Assembly (NCBI RefSeq): GCF_000337175.1 | Contig: NZ_AOIJ01000044.1 | Coordinates: 41,147-101,794, forward strand | Direction of reading: 5' to 3' | Length of the DNA: 60,648 nucleotides | Source: Natrinema gari JCM 14663 | GTDB lineage: Archaea; Halobacteriota; Halobacteria; Halobacteriales; Natrialbaceae | Shown: in pieces, positions 7,960 through 14,644 of the stretch | Numbering within the stretch: the first letter of the stretch is position 1 | How the letters are laid out: each line of letters begins with the position of its first letter | Notes under the pieces: generated by a model | Databases searched by the model: none | The model's input: only the letters and a program-made list of their open reading frames with translations | What the model was told of the DNA's origin: nothing | Position numbers and translations under genes: made by a program

Positions 7960-8948
7960 CTGTTATCGGAGAGAAAACGGCAACCTGGTCGACGCTACTG
8001 GACGATCTCGCTGGGGCACTGCTGACGTTCTCGAATTGGTCGGACGCCGATAGCTACGTCGTGAACGACGGCACGGCCAAATCCGACAACTACGACGATT
8101 CGAGTCCGTCGGAGAACGACTGGCACAACAACGGACGGGTACTGCAGGACTCAAAGACGGGTCTCTACCTGCTCATGTACCTACACGGAAGCTATAACAT
8201 CGATGGCAACTATTGGTCCGGAGTTCGGTTCGTACTGTCGACGGACTGGGAGTCGGCCGAGCACCACCCTGCCGGATACACGACGATCGAAAGCGGCGAC
8301 GCACGGGACGGACTCAGAGAGTTCGTCGGCAATCAACGTCCTCAGAGCTACGATGATCTCAACACCGACAAAGACGGTCTCGGATTCGGAATCTGGGGCA
8401 GCAGCAACAGCCTCATCGCCTCGACGCTCCGCGAGACTGAGATCAGCTATCTGCTGGCCGTCAATGCGGACGGCTTCAATTCGGGGGTCTGGAACGACAA
8501 CGACGGCAACGACGGCATTGCGTCCGTGACGTTCTACGACTACCTCAGCGACCGGTTCTTCGATGATCCCGGTGCACCGCTCGCGTTCGGTGTCACGTCG
8601 TCGATGGACGACAACGTCCACGGCTACGGCTTCTCCTCGTTCCACGGCTCGAATGGCGGCACTCGCGATCGCGTGGGGTATGGCGGGTCCGCGATCGAGG
8701 AAGCCGACTGGGGGATCATCAACCCGTCAAGCGAGGACGATACGTTCTTCTTCCGCTATCCAGCGGTCTTCAAGAACTCCGGCCAGACCGTGCCGGTAGC
8801 CTACGTCAGAGAAGTCATCCCGAACGACACGGAGGAAGGCGGTGCCCACGGCGACGACTTCAGCCATGACGGTACCGATTACAAGAACTTCAAGCAGTCA
8901 GGTGCGAGTAGCTCGAATCCCGTTAGTCTCGGTCTCAGGCACGAATAG
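7956..8948 (+). CDS. VP3-like spike/vertex protein
   Basis: A 330-residue, strongly acidic beta-rich protein, aromatic and Asn/Ser/Asp-rich, with no TM and no cysteine, as expected of an exposed fibre or spike in high salt. It occupies the VP3 position of SH1; VP3 and VP6 together form the horn-like vertex spikes there. Repeated WND/NDGN and SSFHGSNGG turns suggest a folded beta structure rather than a coiled coil. The ATG overlaps the preceding stop (ATGA). Host-range genes diverge quickly, so the call rests on order and composition. Confidence 0.6.
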   Translation: MTVIGEKTATWSTLLDDLAGALLTFSNWSDADSYVVNDGTAKSDNYDDSSPSENDWHNNGRVLQDSKTGLYLLMYLHGSYNIDGNYWSGVRFVLSTDWESAEHHPAGYTTIESGDARDGLREFVGNQRPQSYDDLNTDKDGLGFGIWGSSNSLIASTLRETEISYLLAVNADGFNSGVWNDNDGNDGIASVTFYDYLSDRFFDDPGAPLAFGVTSSMDDNVHGYGFSSFHGSNGGTRDRVGYGGSAIEEADWGIINPSSEDDTFFFRYPAVFKNSGQTVPVAYVREVIPNDTEEGGAHGDDFSHDGTDYKNFKQSGASSSNPVSLGLRHE

Positions 8949-8950
8949 GT

Positions 8951-9646
8951 ATGGTGACGCTGACCACCTCCTCGGCACTGGGTGATGGAGGGATAGCGAT
9001 CGTGCCGGCGAGTGACTTCAACAGCACGCGCCTCGGACCGACGGTCACCCCGTCTCGCCAGACAGTCGCGTTCGATCCGACCGCCGGGGAGGGAGTGAGC
9101 GCAACGAGTAGACGAACACGAGCCGCTGCCGGGCCGACGACCACGGCACCGGCGATCTCTGCCGCGGACACCACCACAGCCCGACGCAGTCCGACGGTAC
9201 AACCGACCCGGCAGACCGTCCCGTTCACACCCTACGCGATCGGGTTCGATACTCGGGAGGCGGTCTCGAGAGCAGGGTCGGGGGGTCATATTGAACGGAC
9301 GACGCTGATCCCGGGGTCGTACTTTCGGACTCTCGAGGGGGTGGCTGTCGATACGGACGGGAAGCCGATCGGAAACGCGAAGTACATCATGGCGATGAGG
9401 GATCTCCCGACGGTCGGTCCGGTCGCAGACGACGGGACGTTTAGCGTCTACACGCTCCGATCGGACTACGACGACTTCATCCTCGTCGCGAGTTCCGGCC
9501 GGGCAGATGTCGACTACACCTGGTACACGCCGATCGATGTCGAGATCGGCCCGACCGACAACGATGTCGTCCTCGTCTTTGAACCTCGCGAATTGAACGG
9601 GCTGTATGCTGGAAACAACACCAGCATGGGTGGTTCGCTTCGATAA
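8951..9646 (+). CDS. VP6-like spike protein with C-terminal carboxypeptidase-regulatory-like fold
   Basis: The 231-residue product has a Thr/Ser/Ala-rich N-terminal half containing two related 15-18-residue segments (PTVTPSRQTVAFDP and PTVQPTRQTVPFTP). The C-terminal domain (about residues 118-215) has GVAVDTDGKPIGNA and a later DDGTFSVYTL, the hallmark of carboxypeptidase-D regulatory (transthyretin-like) beta-sandwiches. This suits a spike tip. It starts 2 bp after the VP3-like gene and is the last plus-strand gene of the virion operon. Confidence 0.6.
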   Translation: MVTLTTSSALGDGGIAIVPASDFNSTRLGPTVTPSRQTVAFDPTAGEGVSATSRRTRAAAGPTTTAPAISAADTTTARRSPTVQPTRQTVPFTPYAIGFDTREAVSRAGSGGHIERTTLIPGSYFRTLEGVAVDTDGKPIGNAKYIMAMRDLPTVGPVADDGTFSVYTLRSDYDDFILVASSGRADVDYTWYTPIDVEIGPTDNDVVLVFEPRELNGLYAGNNTSMGGSLR

Positions 9647-9651
9647 TCTCT

Positions 9652-10095
9652 TCAGCGATTCTGTTGGAAGTCGAAGTATAGTTCAGAGCTATCCCGTTCA
9701 GTACGGATCTCGATAAAGAGCCGGTCATTACGTTCGTCGTCGTCCTGAAGTGCTGGATAGAAATGATACGTATCGGTCGTCGCAGGTGACTCTTCTAAGC
9801 CGACATTCACAATGTAGGTGTCGCTCTCGAGGATTTCATCTTCGACGCGTTTGGATGCTACTCTGTCCACTGGAGGAGCAGATAGTTTGTACTGATCCTT
9901 CACTACGACCGCATCTACATAGTCATCTGCATCTGCGCGGAGGATCTCAAGGATCAGTTCATGCTCTTGTGAGTCAAAATTGAGAAGAGTCAATGAGAGA
10001 TAAGACGGTTCCGAGGATAGACGGCTACACCCTGAAAGGGCGGCCATACTGAGACTCCCACCGAGAGAAAGTGCGGTTCTCCGACAAATTTGCAT
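9652..10095 (-). CDS. Tat-type lipoprotein, probable provirus cargo
   Basis: The 147-residue product begins with a twin-arginine signal (CRRTALSLGGSL) ending in a lipobox, AALSGC, so it is probably exported folded and lipid-anchored at Cys 23. The mature part (about 120 residues) looks like a small beta-sandwich (YLSLTLLNFDSQEHELILEI...). It resembles the many haloarchaeal Tat lipoproteins of unknown function. It is antisense to the virus operon and meets the last spike gene tail to tail, 5 bp apart. Superinfection or surface modification is a possible role, but nothing in the sequence proves it. Confidence 0.65.
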   Translation of the reverse strand: MQICRRTALSLGGSLSMAALSGCSRLSSEPSYLSLTLLNFDSQEHELILEILRADADDYVDAVVVKDQYKLSAPPVDRVASKRVEDEILESDTYIVNVGLEESPATTDTYHFYPALQDDDERNDRLFIEIRTERDSSELYFDFQQNR

Positions 10096-10179
10096 TCGAT
10101 TCGGCGTACCAAGGATAGAATATTAAACCCTTGGACCCCTCGATCGGAGAAAGATCCAGTAGAAAATCAGCAGAAGAGA

Positions 10180-10641
10180 TTATGCGATTGCCTTTTCGCC
10201 AGCTTCGACCACGTCTTCGCCGTCAGTGTAGCGCATCGGTGGGACGACGATCCAGACGTTCTCATGACCTGTCGCCACCGAGATGTAGTCCATACTTTTG
10301 AGCGGCTTGATGATCTCGTCGAGAACAGCACTCTTGGGCGTGCTGTTGTCGTAGAGCTTGTTTTTCGCTGTCTCGAGTTTGACCCGTCGCTTGATCTTAT
10401 GGGGTGCAGACGCTCTCTCGTGGAGCATCCGGTAGGCTTCAGCGAGCCGCTCGTCATCGGGAAGTATCGGCTGGGGTTCGTTCAGATCACCCTTTGCCTC
10501 AACTTCTTTCTCGACCAGCTCGCGCAGCTTCTCGCTTCGATTCATATCCTCGCGGTCGGCGATCTCGTCGAGCGTCTCGAGCAGCTCGTTGGGACAGCCA
10601 AACGAGACGCGACTCGAGGGGTTGTGATCCATCCGACCCAT
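10180..10641 (-). CDS. Ribbon-helix-helix-type regulator
   Basis: The 153-residue product has an RHH-like N-terminal part (about residues 9-50: SSRVSFGCPNELLETLDEI then a second helix RSEKLRELVEKEVE), followed by a C-terminal domain of about 90 residues. The ATG at 10641 is preferred because longer in-frame starts would run through a regulatory region holding palindromes. ATG 10632 is an alternative. It lies next to the SWIM gene on the minus strand, near the tRNA end of the provirus, where repressor-type genes commonly lie. It may control lysogeny. The target is inferred only. Confidence 0.6.
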   Translation of the reverse strand: MGRMDHNPSSRVSFGCPNELLETLDEIADREDMNRSEKLRELVEKEVEAKGDLNEPQPILPDDERLAEAYRMLHERASAPHKIKRRVKLETAKNKLYDNSTPKSAVLDEIIKPLKSMDYISVATGHENVWIVVPPMRYTDGEDVVEAGEKAIA

Positions 10642-10666
10642 CAGTGGCTCACCCCGATTTGCATAT

Positions 10667-10732
10667 CCCGTGAATACGGGGACGGCGTCGGGATAGGCAG
10701 TTCGTATGCAAGGGGGGTGGGGACCCGTACGG
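10667..10732. promoter_or_regulatory. Candidate operators: two palindromes sharing CCCGT/ACGG
   Basis: CCCGT-GAAT-ACGGG lies at 10667-10680 and CCGTACGG, preceded by C, at 10725-10732. Both are upstream of the RHH-type regulator (start 10641) and share half-sites. Ribbon-helix-helix proteins commonly bind such paired short palindromes and repress themselves. No binding evidence is available. Confidence 0.35.
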
Positions 10733-10762
10733 AGAGGGTTATCGCGCGGGTGTGCGTGCGCG

Positions 10763-11203
10763 TCATGCGCGACCCTCCACCTCCCGCTCGTAGTCGCGTG
10801 ACCGTTCGATCGCCGCGTCGTGGGGCTCCCCCTCGAGCGCTTCGTTGGTCGCGTGGCGCATCTCGTGTTCGTCGTCGGGGCTGCCGTCGGTTGCCTCGAC
10901 ATTGATCAGTCCAAGGAAGTCGGCCTTCCGGAGCGTGCAGAGATGAGCGCACGGGCCGTCGTGGTACTCCCAGCCTTTGCAGTCACACCGCCCAATGTAC
11001 TCGGCGTCCTCGAGGCCGAGCGCGCAGTAGTGGACGCTCTCGCCGTCTCTGAGCGTCACCTTGTAGCCGAACCGGCCGAACGATTCGATCAGCGCCTCGC
11101 GTGGATCCGCTTGAGCCCACGACTCCGTGTCACTGTCGCGTTCAGTCAGGAAGTCGAGAGGTCCACCATCTGATGGTGGCTGGAAGGTACTCACGCCAAC
11201 CAC
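10763..11203 (-). CDS. SWIM zinc-finger protein
   Basis: The 146-residue protein contains a SWIM motif at about residues 73-90 (CDCKGWEYHDGPCAHLCTL: C-x-C-x9-C-x-H), a zinc-binding motif for DNA or protein contacts. The N-terminal 70 residues are variable and the C-terminal tail is very acidic and helical. Small SWIM proteins of this shape are frequent in haloarchaeal plasmids and proviruses. The start is probably GTG at 11203; no ATG fits. It is the last provirus gene before the tRNA and lies upstream of the RHH gene on the same strand. Confidence 0.7.
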   Translation of the reverse strand: MVGVSTFQPPSDGGPLDFLTERDSDTESWAQADPREALIESFGRFGYKVTLRDGESVHYCALGLEDAEYIGRCDCKGWEYHDGPCAHLCTLRKADFLGLINVEATDGSPDDEHEMRHATNEALEGEPHDAAIERSRDYEREVEGRA

Positions 11204-11208
11204 CCCGA

Positions 11209-11291
11209 TTTCCTTCGATCTAATCGCCGGACGGCGTCGACCCGGTTGATTTCGAAGGAATCACTCAGATTTTTGCCCGGTTGTTTCCGGG
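11209..11291. repeat. Inverted repeat and hairpin at the provirus/tRNA junction
   Basis: TTTCCTTCGA at 11209-11218 is matched by TCGAAGGAA at 11252-11260, arms about 33 bp apart. A separate hairpin CCCGG-TTGTTT-CCGGG lies at 11276-11291. The first pair sits just upstream of the SWIM gene start and may be an operator or recombination arm site. The second could end tRNA transcription. Confidence 0.35.
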
Positions 11292-11370
11292 ATTGTGTCT
11301 CGAGCAAATTGTCGACTCGACCGTCAGCGATACGATTTAGCGGATAGTTCGAAATGTCAAAACAGCGAGA

Positions 11371-11442
11371 TGGACTCGTCGGGATTTGAACCCGAGGCCT
11401 CTTCCTTGCGAAGGAAGCGATCTACCACTGATCTACGAGCCC
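11371..11442 (-). tRNA. tRNA-Ala (anticodon CGC)
   Basis: On the minus strand the cloverleaf is complete: acceptor 5' GGGCTCG pairs with 3' CGAGTCC (one G-U), discriminator A at 11371, anticodon stem CTTCC/GGAAG with loop TTCGCAA (anticodon at 11408-11410), and a T arm with GGTTCAAATCC. CCA is not encoded. Its 3' end faces the provirus and is therefore the probable attachment site. No intron is seen. Confidence 0.95.
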
Positions 11443-11632
11443 TCGCCCGTTCCTAACCCCGGTTTCTATTTGTAGCTTGTGTTTCGAGGGCAGCGCGGGA
11501 CACGACACCACGGGTCCCGTGATCGCGGCGGCGTCCGGTCATCGGCTGTCGATCGAACGGCCACGAGTGCGTCGCGTCCAGTGACGTGGCATTCACCGAG
11601 TGACCGACCGTCTCAGTCGTCAGCACCGGGTC

Positions 11633-12325
11633 TCAACCGCTCACGGAGTCTGAGAGCCCCCTCGAGCCGACGGCGAGGACGCGAGCGCGTCCGCCGACGA
11701 CTCCGACCAGGAAGCCGGCGAAGTGGGCGATCAGCGCGACGCCGGGTGCGGCAGTCGCGAGTGTGACCGCGGTCGCGAGCCCAAGAACGACGAGGACCGC
11801 GAGCCACTGTGGCACGTCGATGAACGAGGCCAGCCCCGTCGAGAGCCGGTTCGACGCGACGAGATAGCCAAGCAGGGCGAAGACGGCACCGCTGGCCCCG
11901 AGAACGGCCGTCGGCGCGACGGGGACGAACGGCAGCGAAGCGAAGACGCCGGTCAGAGCGACTTGGGCAACCCCGGCGATCGCGCCCGTACTCGCGAAAA
12001 AGGCGTGAAAGCGCCACCGTGTCGTGGCCCGCGCGACCGGCCAGCCGAAGACGAGCAACGCGAGGGCGTTCGAGACGAGATGGCCCAGCCCGCTGTGGGC
12101 GTACACGCTCGTCACGATCGTCCAGGGGTTCGTCGTCAGCGGCGGCGCGAGGACAAAGAACGTGCCCATCACACCCGCGAACGCGGTGATCCCCTGAGCG
12201 GCGAAGACGACCGCGAAGGCGACGAGCACCTCAAGCACAGGGCTGCTCGAGCCCGCGTCCGATCCGCCCGATCCCGGATCGGACCGGACACCGGACCCCG
12301 ACGATGACCGCGAGTGTCTCGCCAT
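11633..12325 (-). CDS. Rhomboid-family intramembrane serine protease
   Basis: A 230-residue protein with about six membrane helices. The catalytic serine motif GASGAVFALLGY and the partner His in ALIAHFAGFLVG are both present, as is an asparagine in the HLVSNALALLVFG helix (the usual HxxxN motif). It should cleave single-pass membrane proteins within the bilayer. The start at 12325 (MARHSRSS) is preferred over an in-frame ATG at 12364, because the extra 13 residues look like leader DNA. It lies between tRNA-Ala and rpsJ. Confidence 0.85.
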   Translation of the reverse strand: MARHSRSSSGSGVRSDPGSGGSDAGSSSPVLEVLVAFAVVFAAQGITAFAGVMGTFFVLAPPLTTNPWTIVTSVYAHSGLGHLVSNALALLVFGWPVARATTRWRFHAFFASTGAIAGVAQVALTGVFASLPFVPVAPTAVLGASGAVFALLGYLVASNRLSTGLASFIDVPQWLAVLVVLGLATAVTLATAAPGVALIAHFAGFLVGVVGGRARVLAVGSRGLSDSVSG

Positions 12326-12460
12326 ACGGGTGGGTGCGACGGCGAGCGACAAAAGTCCCGGCACTTACTGGTCGGGGGGCCGAGCCGACGGCATTCGAAG
12401 AGCGTGTGTGGGGAGTGTGGTGACGCCGGGGTAGCCGGTGGCTGTCCGCGGCTCCCGTAC

Positions 12461-12500
12461 GTTCGACGCGTTTAGCTACCGCTACTGAAACGCGTTCGAC
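12461..12500. terminator. Imperfect inverted repeat downstream of rpsJ
   Basis: GTTCGACGCGTTTAG at 12461-12475 is mirrored by CTGAAACGCGTTCGAC at 12485-12500. It lies about 60 bp past the rpsJ stop and may form a stem that ends the tuf-rpsJ transcript. Archaeal terminators are usually T-runs rather than hairpins, so this is tentative. Confidence 0.3.
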
Positions 12501-12562
12501 GACCGCAAAAACGGGGAAATAGCTCGAATTCGGCTCGTGATCGAATCGACCTCGATGAGCGC

Positions 12563-12871
12563 TTAGTCTTCGAGGACGATTTCGATCGAAACGTCGTTTG
12601 GCACCTGAATGCGCATGAGCTGTCGGAGTGCGCGTTCGTCGGCGTCCAGATCGATCAGGCGCTTGTGGACGCGCATCTCCCAGTGCTCCCACGTCGCAGT
12701 GCCCTCGCCGTCAGGCGACTTCCGGGTCGGCACCTCGAGAGTCTTCGTCGGCAGCGGGATCGGCCCGCTCAGGTTGACGCCGGTGTTGTTCGCAATCTCG
12801 CGGACGTCGTCGCAGATGTCGTCAAGGTCGTCTGGACTCGTGCCCGCGAGTCGAACGCGTGCCTGCTGCAT
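12563..12871 (-). CDS. rpsJ: 30S ribosomal protein S10
   Basis: A 102-residue protein with the S10 signature ([21 protein letters not shown] and the His/Arg-rich [11 protein letters not shown]). It is a component of the small-subunit head, and the length is normal for archaeal S10. The ATG follows the tuf stop directly with no spacer, so the two are cotranscribed, as in most archaea. Confidence 0.97.
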   Translation of the reverse strand: MQQARVRLAGTSPDDLDDICDDVREIANNTGVNLSGPIPLPTKTLEVPTRKSPDGEGTATWEHWEMRVHKRLIDLDADERALRQLMRIQVPNDVSIEIVLED

Positions 12872-14134
12872 TTATTTCTCGTTGACGTCGAGGACCTTGC
12901 CAGCTGCGATGGTCTGACCCATGTCGCGGATGGCGAAGCTCCCGAGTTCGGGGATCTCGCTGGACGGCTCGATGCTGAGGGGCTTTTGCGGTCGGATGGT
13001 GACCACAGCAGCGTCGCCCGACTGGATGAAGTCGGGGTTCTCCTCGGCGACCTCGCCGCTCGAGGGGTCCATCTTCTTGTCGATGGACTCGATCGTACAG
13101 GCGACCTGTGCCGTGTGGGCGTGGAAGACCGGCGTGTAGCCGGCCGTGATCACGCTGGGGGGTTGCATGACGACGATCTGGGCCTGGAACGTCTCGGCGA
13201 CGCTTGGCGGATCGTCGGCGGGGCCACAGACGTCACCGCGGCGGATGTCGTCCTTCCCGATGCCGCGGACGTTGAATCCGACGTTGTCACCGGGTTCTGC
13301 CTTGGGCACCTCTTCGTGGTGCATCTCGATCGTCTTGACCTCGCCGCCCACGTCGCTGGGCTGGAAGGAGACGTTGTCGCCGGTGTTCAGGAGACCGGTC
13401 TCGATACGTCCGACGGGGACGGTACCGATACCGGAGATGGTGTAGACGTCCTGAATCGGGAGTCGGAGCGGCGCGTCCGTCGGCGGCTCCGGCTCGGGCA
13501 GGTCGTTCAGGGCCTCGAGCAGGATTTCGCCGTCGTACCACGGCGTGTTGTCGGACTCCTCGGCGATGTTGTCGCCTTCGAACGCCGAGATCGGGATGAA
13601 CGAGGCGTCCTCGGTGTTGAACTGGACCTGCTTGAGCAGCTGGTTGACCTCTTCGACGACCTCGTCGTACGTCGACTCCTCGTAGTCGACGATGTCCATC
13701 TTGTTGATGCCGATGATGAGCTCGTCGATACCGAGGGTTCGAGCCAGGAAAACGTGCTCCTGGGTCTGGGGCGCGACACCGTCGTCAGCGGCGACGACGA
13801 GGACGGCGTTGTCCGCCTGGGATGCGCCCGTGATCATGTTCTTCACGAAGTCGCGGTGACCCGGACAGTCGACGATGGTGAAGTCGTAGGCGTCCGTGGA
13901 GAACTCCTGGTGGGCGATGTCGATGGTGACACCACGCTCTCGCTCCTCGGCGAGGTTGTCCATGACGTAGGCGAACTCGAAGCCACCCTTGCCCTTCTCT
14001 TCTGCTTCTTCGCGGTGCTGTTCGATGACGTGCTCGGGTACGCTCCCCGTCTCGTAGAGGAGTCGTCCCACGAGCGTACTCTTCCCGTGGTCAACGTGAC
14101 CGATGATGGCCAGGTTCTGGTGTTGGTCGCTCAT
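12872..14134 (-). CDS. tuf: Translation elongation factor EF-1alpha (aEF-Tu)
   Basis: A 420-residue GTPase that delivers aminoacyl-tRNA to the ribosome. All G motifs are present: G1 GHVDHGKST (residues 12-20), switch [13 protein letters not shown]3 DCPGH, G4 NKMD. Domains II and III follow at normal length. It is upstream of rpsJ in one operon. In haloarchaea the gene upstream is usually hom; here the island is in between, and tuf is driven by its own promoter. Confidence 0.97.
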   Translation of the reverse strand: MSDQHQNLAIIGHVDHGKSTLVGRLLYETGSVPEHVIEQHREEAEEKGKGGFEFAYVMDNLAEERERGVTIDIAHQEFSTDAYDFTIVDCPGHRDFVKNMITGASQADNAVLVVAADDGVAPQTQEHVFLARTLGIDELIIGINKMDIVDYEESTYDEVVEEVNQLLKQVQFNTEDASFIPISAFEGDNIAEESDNTPWYDGEILLEALNDLPEPEPPTDAPLRLPIQDVYTISGIGTVPVGRIETGLLNTGDNVSFQPSDVGGEVKTIEMHHEEVPKAEPGDNVGFNVRGIGKDDIRRGDVCGPADDPPSVAETFQAQIVVMQPPSVITAGYTPVFHAHTAQVACTIESIDKKMDPSSGEVAEENPDFIQSGDAAVVTIRPQKPLSIEPSSEIPELGSFAIRDMGQTIAAGKVLDVNEK

Positions 14135-14158
14135 TGTTGTAGCTCACGCGCAGAGGCG

Positions 14159-14166
14159 CTTATATC
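14159..14166 (-). promoter_or_regulatory. TATA box of tuf
   Basis: On the minus strand the sequence reads GATATAAG, centred about 28 bp upstream of the tuf ATG, the distance expected for a nearly leaderless haloarchaeal mRNA. Confidence 0.55.
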
Positions 14167-14186
14167 GGTCCCTTTGGCTCGTTGCG

Positions 14187-14462
14187 GTTAAAACCATTTC
14201 GAAAGCGTATTCTCCCCATCCCGACGCCGTCTTGCGGTTTGGCTAGCATTCACACGACACGGAACGTTCGAAAGACGATAACTGCCGCTGAGAAACGGGT
14301 CCGAGAAGTGGTGCGGTCCCGTCAAAGATTTTCGAGATTCCGACGCGCACGCGTTGATAATCTTTGGAGGAGAATCGGCGACGGAGAACCGCCGTTCGAC
14401 GACATCGGTCCGGACCGTTCGGCCACACGGAGATGAGACGGAGCAGCGTATAGCAGCCATTA
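14187..14462. other. Intergenic DNA at the tuf-side island boundary
   Basis: There is no convincing gene here. Several short frames are open by chance on both strands. The part next to tuf should be native leader DNA; the part near 14460 already adjoins transposase remnant. The island edge therefore lies within this stretch, but no target-site duplication can be identified by eye. Confidence 0.4.
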
Positions 14463-14586
14463 GAAGTAATTGCTCACTTCTGGAAGCGAGAGTTGCTCAA
14501 GAGCGGTATCAATCGCTGTTGTGAGTGCAGAACGTGAGTCAAAGAACCGGCTTCTAAGTGCTGATTGAAGTTGTCTCCCGAACGTG
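14463..14586 (-). pseudogene. C-terminal remnant of an IS630-like transposase
   Basis: On the minus strand a frame of about 40 codons ends at TAA 14463-14465 and reads ...LRSRFFDSRSALTTAI then ...LPEVSNYF. This FFDS-xxx-L-xx-AI...YF ending is what haloarchaeal IS630-family transposases carry at their C-terminus. No N-terminal part or inverted repeat is visible, so only the tail survives. It lies at the tuf-side edge of the island, downstream of the giant repeat gene. Confidence 0.45.
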
Positions 14587-14644
14587 TCCCTCTCGGCTGA
14601 TTCTGCCGTCGAAACGGCGGTTTCCTTCGACGGTGGGGTTCGGA

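Larger units (their letters stand above)
1..11370. mobile_element. Right-hand part of an integrated SH1-like halovirus (provirus)
   Basis: A run of tightly packed plus-strand genes follows the virion gene order known from SH1/PH1/HHIV-2: packaging ATPase, small membrane protein, small capsid protein, large capsid protein, small TM protein, repeat protein with one TM segment, tiny holin-like protein, then the spike genes. Start and stop codons overlap or touch at most junctions. The element ends next to the 3' end of a tRNA-Ala gene, a typical archaeal integration site. No second copy of the tRNA 3' end is present further left, so the left attachment site and integrase must lie before position 1, if they survive. 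Assignment rests on recognised protein families and gene order, not a database search. Confidence 0.85.

Noticed and set aside
1-11370. Second copy of the tRNA-Ala 3' end as left attachment site
   Set aside because: I looked for the T-arm/acceptor sequence in this stretch and found none; the left end must lie outside the window.
12665-14191. 508-codon open frame opposite tuf and rpsJ
   Set aside because: It lies antisense to two certain housekeeping genes; GC-rich DNA often leaves such mirrors open.
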